This document shows, piece after piece, positions 52,177 through 63,731 of a stretch of DNA of 64,000 bases. This DNA comes from Paraburkholderia ferrariae NBRC 106233. Its GTDB lineage: Bacteria; Pseudomonadota; Gammaproteobacteria; Burkholderiales; Burkholderiaceae. The notes beneath the pieces are model-generated. The model did no database searches, had not been told where the DNA came from, and saw only the letters and a program-made list of their open reading frames with translations. The stretch covers positions 62,001-126,000 of the forward strand of contig NZ_BAYB01000024.1 of assembly GCF_000685035.1 (NCBI RefSeq), given 5' to 3'. The position numbers were made by a program, and so were the translations under genes. Position 1 is the stretch's first letter. The number at the start of each line of letters is the position of its first letter.

Positions 52177-53352
52177 TCAATGCGGCGGCTGATAGATCCA
52201 CTTGCCGTCGCGGATCTCCACCATCACGCGCGCGTGCGCATCGAGGCCGAGGTGATCGGTCGCGCTCATGTTGACCACGCCGTTGGTGTCGCCGAGCCCC
52301 CGGGTGGATTCGAGCGCGTCGCGCAACGCCGCGCGAAACGCGGGCGTGCCGGGCGCGGCGGACTTGAGCGCCACCGGAATCGCGCCTTGCAGCAGCAGGC
52401 CCGCGTCCCACGTATAGGCGCCGAACGCCGACACGCTGAGCGCGCCGTAACGTGCTTCGTACCGCGAAATATAGTCGAGCGCGAGGCGCCGGCCCGGATA
52501 GTCCTCGGGCAGTTGCGCGGCGACCAGCACGGGGCTCGCCGGCAGGAAGGTGCCGTTGCAGTCCGCGCCGCACACGCGCAGGAAGTCGCGGTTGCCCACG
52601 CCGTGATTGTGATAGATGAGGCCCTTGTAGCCGCGCTCCTTGAGCGCTCGGGGCGGCAGTGCGGCGGGCGTGCCGGCCGCGCCCACCACCACGGCGTCCG
52701 GGTTCGCGGCCACGATCTTCAGCACCTGGCCCGTCACCGAAGGATCGGTGCGGTTGAAGCGCTCGTTCGCCACGATCCTGATGCCGTGCTGCTGCGCGGC
52801 CTTCGCGACTTCGGCATAGAACGTCTCGCCCAGCGCGTCCGCCTGGCCGATGTACGCGAGCGTCTTCACGTTGCGCGCCACGGCGTGCTCGACGATCGCG
52901 CCGGCCATCATGGCGTCGGTCTGCGGGGTCTTGAACATCCAGCGGCGCTTCTCGTCCACGGGTTCGATGATCTTCGCCGACGAAGCGAGCGAGATCGTGG
53001 GCGTCTGGCCCGCGGCGATCACATCGAGCATCGCCAGCGTGTTCGGCGTGATCGACGAGCCGATGATCGCGTCCACGTGGTCTTCGTCGATGAGCTTTTT
53101 GGTGTCCTGCACGGCCTGGGTGGTGTCCGAAGCATCGTCGAGCACGATGTACTGGACCTTCTGCCCGGCGATCTCGGTGGGGAACATCGCGGCCGTGTCG
53201 CGTGCGGGGATGCCGAGCGACGCGGCCGGCCCCGTGAGCGAGAGCACGAGGCCGATCTTGACCTGGGCGAGCGCGAGCGCGGGGCAAAGCAGGAAGGCGA
53301 GCGCCGCCAGCCAGTGCGAAGCGGCGGGACGGCGGGTGCGGGCGTGCTGCAT
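52177..53352 (-). CDS. Branched-chain-type ABC transporter substrate-binding protein
   Basis: Periplasmic Type I binding protein of 391 residues with a signal peptide (about 1-29, ending A-L-A-Q). The fold begins K-I-G-L-V-L-S-L-T-G-P-A-A-S-L-G and carries A-I-I-G-S-S-I-T-P-N near residue 95, characteristic of LivK-like proteins. No permease or ATPase gene is next to it, so it is an orphan component. The neighbours suggest an aromatic or organic-acid ligand. Confidence 0.87.
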   Translation of the reverse strand: MQHARTRRPAASHWLAALAFLLCPALALAQVKIGLVLSLTGPAASLGIPARDTAAMFPTEIAGQKVQYIVLDDASDTTQAVQDTKKLIDEDHVDAIIGSSITPNTLAMLDVIAAGQTPTISLASSAKIIEPVDEKRRWMFKTPQTDAMMAGAIVEHAVARNVKTLAYIGQADALGETFYAEVAKAAQQHGIRIVANERFNRTDPSVTGQVLKIVAANPDAVVVGAAGTPAALPPRALKERGYKGLIYHNHGVGNRDFLRVCGADCNGTFLPASPVLVAAQLPEDYPGRRLALDYISRYEARYGALSVSAFGAYTWDAGLLLQGAIPVALKSAAPGTPAFRAALRDALESTRGLGDTNGVVNMSATDHLGLDAHARVMVEIRDGKWIYQPPH

Positions 53353-53590
53353 GGCGTCTCCTCGTTAAGGGTGCGTGACGTATTCTTCGTACGACTTCCG
53401 GCCTTGCCGGCCCGTCATGCTCATCGGGCGCGTTGCCCCGGCGGGCGCAGCAGGCTCTCCTCGCCGCCGCGCCTCGTGAGCGCGGGCGGCGAGCGTTCGC
53501 CAGTGTAGCCGCGCGCCTCGCCTGCGGCATCGGGCGAAACCCTTTCGCGCCGATGCGGTCGATGCCGCGGTGGGTGCCGCAGCCGGCGCT

Positions 53591-54583
53591 TCAGCTCGCG
53601 TCCGCCGCGGGCGCCACCGCCTGGTCGATCGCGCCGAAGATCGACTTGCCCGTCTCGTCGAGCATCTCGATCTTCACGGTATCGCCGAACTTCATGAACT
53701 CCGTGCTCGCCGCGCCGTGCTCGATCGTTTCGAGGCAGCGCTTCTCCGCGATGCAGCAGTAGCCGCGCTTCGGGTCCTTGTTCGAGACCGTGCCCGAGCC
53801 CACGATGGCGCCGGCCCGCAGGTTGCGCGTCTTCGCCGCGTGCGCGATCAACTGGCCGAAGTGGAACACCATGTCCGTGCCCGCGTCGGGCTGGCCCACT
53901 TTGCGGCCGTTCCAGTGCACGAGCAGCGGCAGATGCACGCGGCCCTCGCGCCAGTGGCCGCCGAGTTCGTCGGGCGTCACGGCGACGGGCGCAAACGACG
54001 TGGCCGGCTTGCTCTGGAAGAAGCCGAAGCCCTTCGCGAGCTCCGCGGGAATCAGGTTGCGCAGCGAGACGTCGTTGGCGAGCGTGACGAGACGGATGGC
54101 GCGCAGCGCCTCGTCGGGCGCGACGCCCATCGGCACGTCGCCCGTGATCACCGCCACCTCGGCTTCGAAGTCGATGCCCCAGGCCTCGGACGCGCACACG
54201 ATGTCCTCGGCCGGCCCGATGAAGTCGTCGCTGCCGCCCTGGTACATGAGCGGATCGGTCCAGAACTCGGGCGGCATTTCGGCGCCGCGCGCGCGGCGCA
54301 CGAGTTCCACGTGGTTCACATAGGACGAGCCGTCCGCCCACTGGTAGGCGCGCGGCAGCGGCGCCATGCAGTCGCGGGCGTCGAAGCCGAACGCGTTGCG
54401 CGCGCGGCCGTGGTTGAGCGCGTCGTAGAGGTCGAGCAGTTGCGGCGCGTGGAAGCGCCAGTCGTCGAGCACGCGTTGCAGCGTCGGCGCGATCGTGTCG
54501 GCGATCGCCGCCGTGCGCAGGTCGCGGGAAACGACGATCAGCTGACCGTCGCGGGTGCCGTCCTTCAGCGTGGCAAGTTTCAT
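53591..54583 (-). CDS. Fumarylacetoacetate hydrolase family protein
   Basis: FAH-fold protein of 330 residues. The metal-site motifs are F-E-A-E-V-A-V-I-T-G near residue 140 and the later G-S-G-T-V-S-N near residue 258, and the FAH-like core includes the start of M-K-L-A-T-L. The family covers fumarylacetoacetase and several aromatic-pathway hydrolases and decarboxylases, so the substrate is undetermined. It diverges from an IclR regulator, 137 bases apart. Confidence 0.87.
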   Translation of the reverse strand: MKLATLKDGTRDGQLIVVSRDLRTAAIADTIAPTLQRVLDDWRFHAPQLLDLYDALNHGRARNAFGFDARDCMAPLPRAYQWADGSSYVNHVELVRRARGAEMPPEFWTDPLMYQGGSDDFIGPAEDIVCASEAWGIDFEAEVAVITGDVPMGVAPDEALRAIRLVTLANDVSLRNLIPAELAKGFGFFQSKPATSFAPVAVTPDELGGHWREGRVHLPLLVHWNGRKVGQPDAGTDMVFHFGQLIAHAAKTRNLRAGAIVGSGTVSNKDPKRGYCCIAEKRCLETIEHGAASTEFMKFGDTVKIEMLDETGKSIFGAIDQAVAPAADAS

Positions 54584-54720
54584 GGAGGCTCGTGCGTTGT
54601 GCGGATGACGATAGAGGAAATGTATTCTACGATGGTGAATCGGCGCGGCCCAAGCGGGGCTCGCAGGCGAGGCTCCCCGCCTCGCGCGCCGCTTGCTTCG
54701 CTTCGATCAAAACGACCTCC

Positions 54721-55632
54721 ATGCCGCCATCCGCCCGCTCTCCCTCGCTGTCCTCCCGCCGTGCCGATTCTGCCGAAGCAGACGATCCTGGCGCCGATGC
54801 GTTCGCCGATGCCGGCGAGGCCGCCGAGGCCGCAGAATCCGGCGAAGAAAAGCTGCGCTCGGGCATCCAGTCGATCGAGGTGGGGTTTCGTCTGCTCGAA
54901 GTGCTGACGAGCGAGCCGCGCGCCATGATGCTGCGCGACCTCGCGCAGCGCGCGGGCATGAGCCCCGCGAAGGCGCACCGCTACCTGGTGAGCTTCCTGC
55001 GGCTCGGCGTGGTCGCGCAGGACCCGCTCTCGGGCCGCTACGAACTGGGCGGATTCGCGCTGCAACTGGGCCTCGCGCGGCTCGCGCGCGTGGATGGCGT
55101 CAAGCTCGCGCGCATCGCGCTCGCGCAACTGCGCGACCGGCTGGACGTGACCATGGGCATCGCCGTGTGGGGCAACCAGGGGCCGACCGTCGTGCACTGG
55201 ATGGAGTCGAGCCATCCGGCCAAGGCGTCGCTGCGCCTCGGCGACGTGATGCCGATGCTCAGTTCCGCCACCGGCCTGCTCTTTGCCGCCTACCTGCCGC
55301 GCAGCAAGACCGGCCCGATGATCGAGCGCGAACTGGCGAGCGCGCGCCAGTCCCATTGGGCCTCGACGCCGCGCACGGCCGAGGAGCTCGAGCGCGCGCT
55401 CGCCGAGGTGCGCGAGCACGGTGCGGCGCGCGTGGAAGGCATGCTGCTGCCGACGATCCATGCGTTCTGCACCCCGGTCTTCGACGCCGCGGGCGATCTC
55501 GCGCTCGGCCTGATCGCACTGGGGCACGAAGGCGCATTCGACATCGACTGGAACGGAGCGGTGGATACGCCGCTGCGCGAGTGCGCGCAGAAGCTTTCGT
55601 GGGAATTGGGGTACAGTCCGGTCCCGCGTTGA
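54721..55632 (+). CDS. IclR family transcriptional regulator
   Basis: Regulator of 303 residues. The winged helix-turn-helix (about 48-105) has S-I-E-V-G-F-R-L-L-E-V-L and A-K-A-H-R-Y-L-V-S-F-L, and the C-terminal effector domain follows. The first 40 residues are an acidic, Ala/Asp-rich N-terminal arm. IclR proteins often control aromatic or organic-acid degradation; the divergent FAH gene is the likely target. Confidence 0.88.
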   Translation: MPPSARSPSLSSRRADSAEADDPGADAFADAGEAAEAAESGEEKLRSGIQSIEVGFRLLEVLTSEPRAMMLRDLAQRAGMSPAKAHRYLVSFLRLGVVAQDPLSGRYELGGFALQLGLARLARVDGVKLARIALAQLRDRLDVTMGIAVWGNQGPTVVHWMESSHPAKASLRLGDVMPMLSSATGLLFAAYLPRSKTGPMIERELASARQSHWASTPRTAEELERALAEVREHGAARVEGMLLPTIHAFCTPVFDAAGDLALGLIALGHEGAFDIDWNGAVDTPLRECAQKLSWELGYSPVPR

Positions 55633-55778
55633 CGGCAGCCGGGGCCAACCGCGGCTTCCGCGATGCCGGAACACCCGTCGCGCCGCCCGGGTCGAAGCGG
55701 CTTCGCCGCGGCGTTCTGCACGCGCGCCGCCCGGCGTGCCACAGTATGGCCCTGAGGCTCACCTTTACCGCACGATAG

Positions 55779-57263
55779 ATGCCGAGCGCCACCGCCCGCC
55801 CCGATCCGACCCGCACCGCCACCGCGCCGCGCTCGCGCGTATGGCGCTGGGTGGCCGTGTTCGTCGCCGTCACGCTCCTGCACTGGCTCGCGGCGGAGTG
55901 GATCGAACGGCATCGCGGCGTGCCGCCGCCCGCACGGGACGTGCACGTGCCCGTGCAGGTCGCGCTGCTCAAGCCCGAGCGCGTCGAACGCGAAGCGCAG
56001 CCTGCCGCAAAGACCGCCGCGCCGAAAGCCGCGCCTCGCCCGGCGCATCGCGAAGCGCACGCGCCGCACGAATTGCGCGCGGTGACGCCCCCGAAGCCGC
56101 ATCCCGAAGTCGCGGCCGCGCAGCCCGCCTCCAGCCCGGCCACGCCCGATACGGCCGCGTCCGACACCGCCGCCAGCCGTGCTGCCGCCAGCGCGGCCAC
56201 CGGCACCGGACCCAACGGCGGCACCGCGCAGGCCGGCGCAGGCAACGGCAACACACCTTCCGCACCGGCCACCGAAGCCTCGCACGGCGTGAAGTTCTCG
56301 ATCCCGCCCTCGGGCGAACTGCAGTACGACACGTTCTACAACGGCGTGCGCAACCAGCCGGGCACGATCCACTGGGCCAGCGACGGGCAGCGCTACGACA
56401 TGGTGGTCTCCGTGCCGCTGCCGTTCGTCGGCACGTTCAGCTGGACGAGCCGCGGGCATGTGGATGCGTTCGGCATCGCGCCGGATCAGTACATCGAAAA
56501 GCGCGGCCACCGCCCTGAAGACGTGACCGTCTTCAACCGCAGCGAAAAGCAGATCGTGTTCACGCGCACGCCGAATTCGCTCGCGCTGCCCGACGGCGCG
56601 CAGGATCGCTTCAGCATGGTGATGCAACTGGCGAGCCTCGTGCGCGGCGACCCCGCCGCCTACCAGCCGGGCGTGACGCGCGAGTTCTACGTGGCCGATA
56701 ACGACAGCGGCGAAATCTGGCCCGTGACCACCATCGGCGACGAAACCGTCAGCACCGATCACGGCTATGTCACGGCGCGCCACTTCATGCGGCTGCCGCG
56801 GCACGACGGCGACAAGCGCCGCATCGACGTGTGGCTCGCGCCCTCGCTCGGCTGGCTGCCGGTGCGGCTCGTGCAGACCGAGCCGAACGGCAGCCAGTTC
56901 GAACTCGTCTGGCGCGGCCCGCTCACGATTCCTGCGGCGAATGCGGCAGGCAACCGTTCGGGCACTTCGGGCACGAACGACGCAGGGGAAACGGCCGCGC
57001 CGGGCAACAATGGCAGCAGCGAAGCACCGGCGAGCGCCCCCGCGGTCGAGCCGGCCAGCACGCCCCAGTCCAACGAGCCCGCGGCCAACGCAGCGGAACA
57101 ACCCGCAGCTACCGCACCCGCCGCACCCGCCGCGCCTTCCGGGTCCGATGCCGCTCAGCCGCCGGCCACGCCCCCCTCCGAGCCGCCGCCAGCGCCGGCA
57201 GCCTCCCCTGCACCGCCGCCCACTGGCAGCGCTCCCACAAACGACACGCCCGCCCAGCCCTGA
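55779..57263 (+). CDS. DUF3108 domain protein
   Basis: A 494-residue protein with one N-terminal membrane helix (about 22-42), a Pro/Ala-rich linker (about 45-165), a DUF3108 domain (about 165-385, starting G-V-K-F-S-I-P-P-S-G-E-L-Q-Y-D) and a final 110-residue tail rich in Ala, Pro, Gly and Asn, likely disordered. DUF3108 proteins are periplasmic with unknown role. It is on the same strand as the IclR gene but 146 bases after it. Confidence 0.85.
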   Translation: MPSATARPDPTRTATAPRSRVWRWVAVFVAVTLLHWLAAEWIERHRGVPPPARDVHVPVQVALLKPERVEREAQPAAKTAAPKAAPRPAHREAHAPHELRAVTPPKPHPEVAAAQPASSPATPDTAASDTAASRAAASAATGTGPNGGTAQAGAGNGNTPSAPATEASHGVKFSIPPSGELQYDTFYNGVRNQPGTIHWASDGQRYDMVVSVPLPFVGTFSWTSRGHVDAFGIAPDQYIEKRGHRPEDVTVFNRSEKQIVFTRTPNSLALPDGAQDRFSMVMQLASLVRGDPAAYQPGVTREFYVADNDSGEIWPVTTIGDETVSTDHGYVTARHFMRLPRHDGDKRRIDVWLAPSLGWLPVRLVQTEPNGSQFELVWRGPLTIPAANAAGNRSGTSGTNDAGETAAPGNNGSSEAPASAPAVEPASTPQSNEPAANAAEQPAATAPAAPAAPSGSDAAQPPATPPSEPPPAPAASPAPPPTGSAPTNDTPAQP

Positions 57264-57679
57264 ACGCTGCCTGACCACGCCGCCGAAGGTCCGCCTGCGC
57301 GCACCCGCCAGAACGTTGGCCGCTTCGGCCACGCTTCGCGGCAAGACGCGGCGAAATAGCGCATACTGGAACCGGTCGCAGCAGAGTTCGCCGCAGCGTT
57401 TGCCGAACGGGCACGAGCACACAGCCATCGCTCCCTTCGACAAAACGCGGCGCTTCGAAAACCGCAGCACATCGAAGCGAAAACAACCCATCGCGAACTC
57501 AGCGGAACGCAGCAAAAAGCAGACAAAAAGCCCCTGCTCGCGGCCTGAATCTACGAACCGAGGACAGCAGCAAACATGTCCCGCGCACCTTCGGGCGCGC
57601 GGGTTGCGCAACCGGCATCGTGCACACAGCACCTCGCAGACGGCCTGACTCCCGACCCGGCAACGTGAAGGAGGAAACC
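57264..57679. other. Gap between the DUF3108 gene and an alpha/beta hydrolase gene
   Basis: No gene or structure supported. Open frames continue from the preceding repeat-rich region but lack conserved character. A clear ribosome-binding site appears only at the right end before the hydrolase. Confidence 0.55.
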
Positions 57680-58468
57680 ATGCAAGTGACTGTCAACGGC
57701 ATCGATACGCACTACCTCCTCGACGACCGCAGCGGCGGCCCTGTGCTCGCGTTCGTGCATCAACTGGGCGGCGACCTCACCGTGTGGGACCAACTCGCAG
57801 GCCATTTCCGCCATCGCTACAGCGTGCTGCGCTACGACGTGCGCGGCCACGGCGCGAGCGCTCTCTCGCGCGAGCCGTTCGGCGTCGCACAGTTGGCGAG
57901 CGATCTGGGCGCCATGCTGGAGGCAACAGGCATCGCGAACGTCCATCTCGTGGGCATGTCGATGGGCGGCATGGTCGCGCAGCAGTTCGCACTCGACGCT
58001 CCCTCGCGCGTGCTCTCGCTCGCGCTCTGCGATACGTCGAGCCGTACCGCGCCCGAAGCGCGCGAGATGTGGAACCAGCGGGCCGCGCTCGTGCGCCGCG
58101 AAGGCACGGCGGTACTCGCGACGGCCACCATGGAGCGCTGGTTCACACCCGACTTTCGCCGCACGCACCGCGAGACAGTCGAAAAAATATGTGAAGTTTT
58201 ATTACGGACAGCTTCGGAAGGATATGCGATGGCGTGCGAAGCCCTACGCGATTTCGATGCCCACGATCGCCTCGCTGCGCTGAGGGTGCCGACGCTCGCC
58301 GTTGCGGGCCGCTACGACGCCGGCACGCCGGCCGCGCTGACCCAGGTGCTTGCGCAAGCGATTGCCGGCGCGCGCTTCGAGATTCTCGACGCCGCGCATC
58401 TGGCCCCGGTAGAGGAGTCGCACCGCTTCGCAGCCTTGCTTGAAACGTTTCTCCATCAGTCGGTCTAA
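57680..58468 (+). CDS. 3-oxoadipate enol-lactonase-like alpha/beta hydrolase
   Basis: Alpha/beta hydrolase of 262 residues. The nucleophile elbow G-M-S-M-G is near residue 95, with H-Q-L-G-G-D in the oxyanion region near residue 31 and the histidine near A-A-H-L near residue 238. It resembles PcaD-type lactonases, but no pca gene is nearby. The start at 57680 has GGAGG spaced five bases. Oddity: a run of seven rare A/T-rich codons at 58184-58207 (AAA ATA TGT GAA GTT TTA TTA CGG) in an otherwise GC-rich gene. Confidence 0.82.
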   Translation: MQVTVNGIDTHYLLDDRSGGPVLAFVHQLGGDLTVWDQLAGHFRHRYSVLRYDVRGHGASALSREPFGVAQLASDLGAMLEATGIANVHLVGMSMGGMVAQQFALDAPSRVLSLALCDTSSRTAPEAREMWNQRAALVRREGTAVLATATMERWFTPDFRRTHRETVEKICEVLLRTASEGYAMACEALRDFDAHDRLAALRVPTLAVAGRYDAGTPAALTQVLAQAIAGARFEILDAAHLAPVEESHRFAALLETFLHQSV

Positions 58469-58653
58469 CCCATTGAACCCGGGAGGACAGCAGCCAAGGC
58501 GGTAACAGGCGGAAGGAAAAGGGAACGCAGGCGAGCAGGCAGTGAAAGAGGGAGCCCCTTGAATTCCGGACCGAACGCTCCACGTATTGGCCAAGGATAA
58601 ATTCGGTCAATACCAGGAAGATGCCAGGAAGCACAGGAAAAAGGAGTGTCGCC

Positions 58654-58911
58654 ATGCAAATGATCTACAACAGTCCCAACTATTGCGTTGTCGAATTCCC
58701 CCCGCAGGACGGCCACAATGCGATGCGGGCCGGCGGTTACGAAATCGTGGACAAGAACGCGCGCCGCGAGATCTTTATCGACGGCATGATGGCGGCAAGC
58801 TTTCGCGAACACGTGCAAAAGCTGATGGAAGAAGAGCAGTCGCTGGACGAAGTCGACGAGTTCCTCGGCCGCTTCGACAGTCTCATGCAGCAACCGGTCG
58901 TGCTTCATTAA
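58654..58911 (+). CDS. DUF3567 family protein
   Basis: Small 85-residue protein of the DUF3567 family, restricted to Burkholderiales as far as I know and without an assigned role. It reads Q-M-I-Y-N-S-P-N-Y-C-V-V-E-F-P and G-G-Y-E-I-V-D-K-N near residue 28. The start at 58654 has AAGGAG eight bases upstream; an in-frame ATG at 58621 lacks such a site. A terminator follows. Confidence 0.85.
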   Translation: MQMIYNSPNYCVVEFPPQDGHNAMRAGGYEIVDKNARREIFIDGMMAASFREHVQKLMEEEQSLDEVDEFLGRFDSLMQQPVVLH

Positions 58912-59017
58912 GTTCGCGCGGCCAGCGCCAGCGCGGCGATCACGTAACAGCGCGTACCAGGCGCGCACCAGTACGCACCAGCGACATCGACGGTAACAGC
59001 GGCACTCACGCTCAGGG

Positions 59018-59052
59018 AACCCCGTCCGCTTCGGCGGCCGGGGTTTTTCTTT
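59018..59052 (+). terminator. Intrinsic terminator after the DUF3567 gene
   Basis: An interrupted stem (CCCCG at 59020-59024 pairing with 59039-59043, and CCGC with GCGG) around TTCG, followed by TTTTTCTTTT. It is about 110 bases downstream of the stop. Confidence 0.85.
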
Positions 59053-59124
59053 TGTCCGCGCATTGCACAAGCGCGCGCACGCCCACTCTCGCGAGCGCGC
59101 CCGGCGAGGCGCCCCGGCTGCGGC

Positions 59125-59130
59125 TACAAT
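59125..59130 (+). promoter_or_regulatory. Candidate -10 element for the metH operon
   Basis: TACAAT in context GGCTACAATATTG, 45 bases upstream of the first metH gene. No clear -35. No cobalamin riboswitch consensus is evident in the 260-base gap. Confidence 0.35.
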
Positions 59131-59174
59131 ATTGGGTTTCCTCGTTCAACTGGCGTCTAAGCCCGTCCGCCCTC

Positions 59175-60260
59175 ATGAACCCGTCCGCTGATACCGTCTC
59201 CCGCCCCGCTGCCCACCGTCCGGCCGCGAGCGCGCGCTATACGCGCGGCGCCGCGCTGCCGGCGCTGCTCGCCTCGCGCATCCTGATCCTCGACGGCGCC
59301 ATGGGCACGATGATCCAGCGCTACAAGCTCGACGAAGCCGCCTACCGCGGCGAGCGCTTCAAGGACTACCCGCGCGACATCAAGGGCAACAACGAACTGC
59401 TCTCGCTCACGCAGCCGCAGGTCATCAGCGAGATTCACGAGCAGTACCTCGCGGCGGGCTCGGACATCATCGAAACGAACACCTTCGGCGCGACCACCGT
59501 GGCCCAGGACGACTACGGCATGGGCGAACTGGCCATCGAGATGAACCTCGAATCGGCGAAGCTCGCGCGCGCCGCATGCGACAAGTATTCGACCCCGGAC
59601 AAGCCGCGCTTCGTGGCGGGCGCCATCGGCCCGACGCCGAAAACGGCGAGCATCTCGCCCGACGTGAACGATCCGGGCGCGCGCAACGTCACGTTCGAGG
59701 AACTGCGCGTGGCGTACTACGAGCAGGCGAAGGCGCTGCTGGACGGCGGCTGCGATCTGTTCCTCGTCGAGACGATCTTCGACACGCTCAACGCCAAGGC
59801 CGCGCTCTTCGCGCTCGACCAGCTCTTCGAAGATACGGGCGAACTGCTGCCCATCATGATCTCGGGCACCGTCACCGATGCCTCGGGCCGCATTCTCTCG
59901 GGTCAGACCGTCGAGGCATTCTGGAACTCGCTGCGTCATGCGAAGCCGCTTACCTTCGGCCTGAACTGCGCGCTCGGCGCGGCGCTCATGCGGCCGTACA
60001 TCGCCGAACTCGCGAAGCTGTGCGACACCTATGTCTCGTGCTACCCGAACGCGGGCCTGCCGAACCCGATGAGCGACACCGGCTTCGACGAAACGCCCGC
60101 CGATACTTCCGGACTCCTGAACGAATTCGCCACGGCCGGCCTCGTGAACGTGGCCGGCGGCTGCTGCGGCACGACGCCGGACCACATCGCCGCGATTGCG
60201 AAAGCGCTTGCAGGGATCAAGCCGCGCCGCTGGCCCGGCCAGTATCGCGACGCCGCCTGA
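59175..60260 (+). CDS. metH: Methionine synthase, homocysteine-binding half
   Basis: First of two genes that together encode cobalamin-dependent methionine synthase; 361 residues, the homocysteine S-methyltransferase domain. The zinc cysteines are in G-L-N-C-A-L near residue 262 and G-G-C-C-G-T-T near residue 335, and the N terminus L-I-L-D-G-A-M-G-T-M-I-Q is near residue 37. A split MetH is known in Burkholderiales. The second half starts 77 bases after its stop. Confidence 0.95.
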   Translation: MNPSADTVSRPAAHRPAASARYTRGAALPALLASRILILDGAMGTMIQRYKLDEAAYRGERFKDYPRDIKGNNELLSLTQPQVISEIHEQYLAAGSDIIETNTFGATTVAQDDYGMGELAIEMNLESAKLARAACDKYSTPDKPRFVAGAIGPTPKTASISPDVNDPGARNVTFEELRVAYYEQAKALLDGGCDLFLVETIFDTLNAKAALFALDQLFEDTGELLPIMISGTVTDASGRILSGQTVEAFWNSLRHAKPLTFGLNCALGAALMRPYIAELAKLCDTYVSCYPNAGLPNPMSDTGFDETPADTSGLLNEFATAGLVNVAGGCCGTTPDHIAAIAKALAGIKPRRWPGQYRDAA

Positions 60261-60337
60261 CGACCCGCGCACGCTGCACGCCTTTGAAGCAACGCCTCGC
60301 CGACACCCCCGACAACCTGACGACCCGGTCTCACGCC

Positions 60338-63055
<2,718 letters not shown>

Positions 63056-63374
63056 GGCATGGGCGGCGCCGCTGCCGCCCTCCCGCCATCTTTCGCTGCG
63101 CGTGCTGCCGCTTCCAGCCGCTTCCGGCCGCTTTCGGCCGTTCCGCGCCATGTCCCGCCGGGCGGCCGCAACCGTTGCGTTGCAGCCGCCCGACATATGC
63201 CGTTCCATAGACTAAATATTTGGCGCGCGCGACTTTTCGTCTTTGTAAGATGGACCGGCACTACCCTCGGCCAGTCCGGCCGGAGGGGCCAAACCGTGCC
63301 CAAAGCGAGTCGAAAGAGGCAGAAAGCTCGCTCATCAGCAGATCCTTAAAAGCAATTATCGACGGAGAAATCGT
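63056..63374. other. Gap between metH and a small secreted-protein gene
   Basis: No gene. It includes a C/T-rich imperfect repeat of CCGCTTCCGGC-like units around 63108-63150 and an A/T-richer stretch near 63210-63230 that may hold the promoter of the small gene. Confidence 0.55.
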
Positions 63375-63599
63375 ATGAAGAAGCTGGTGTTGATGTTGAC
63401 GGCATTCGGCATCGCAGCCCTCGCGCAGCCCTCGTTCGCCCAGCCGGCCTCGCAGCCGGCCGTCGTCCATCAGGAAGCAAGCGCGGCGACGTCGTATTCG
63501 ACGCCCACCGAAAAGCACGTGAAGAAGCCGAAGAAAAAGAAGGTGAAGAAGGGTGCGGCCTCGGCGGCCGAGATGGCGCCGGCAGCGGCGAGCCAGTAA
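63375..63599 (+). CDS. Small lysine-rich secreted protein
   Basis: A 74-residue protein, unrecognised. A clear signal peptide (about 1-22, ending F-A-Q-P) would release a 50-residue product with a basic tract K-H-V-K-K-P-K-K-K-K-V-K-K and an Ala-rich end. The start at 63375 has GGAG upstream. It is followed by an excellent terminator, so it is an independent transcription unit. A nucleic-acid- or polysaccharide-binding role is conceivable but unproven. Confidence 0.78.
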   Translation: MKKLVLMLTAFGIAALAQPSFAQPASQPAVVHQEASAATSYSTPTEKHVKKPKKKKVKKGAASAAEMAPAAASQ

Positions 63600-63634
63600 G
63601 CGGAACACCGCGGAACGCGGTGCGCACAAAAGAC

Positions 63635-63668
63635 AAGAGCCCGCTTTCGAGCGGGCTCTTCTTTCTGG
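63635..63668 (+). terminator. Intrinsic terminator of the small secreted-protein gene
   Basis: A perfect 11-bp stem (63635-63645 with 63650-63660) with a TTCG loop, followed by CTTTCT. It begins 36 bases after the stop. Confidence 0.85.
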
Positions 63669-63731
63669 AACTCGGTTTCTGGAACTCGGCGGAAAGCCGG
63701 GGCGGAGATAGCGCCCCGCCCGCACCCAGAT

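Noticed and set aside
57264..57679. A gene in the gap before the alpha/beta hydrolase
   Set aside because: No start with a ribosome-binding site and no recognisable protein; the frames are shadows of the repeat-rich upstream gene.
59576..60337. Open frame continuing upstream of the second metH gene
   Set aside because: It lies inside the first metH gene in another frame; the real start is the ATG at 60338, which gives the conserved pterin-domain start.
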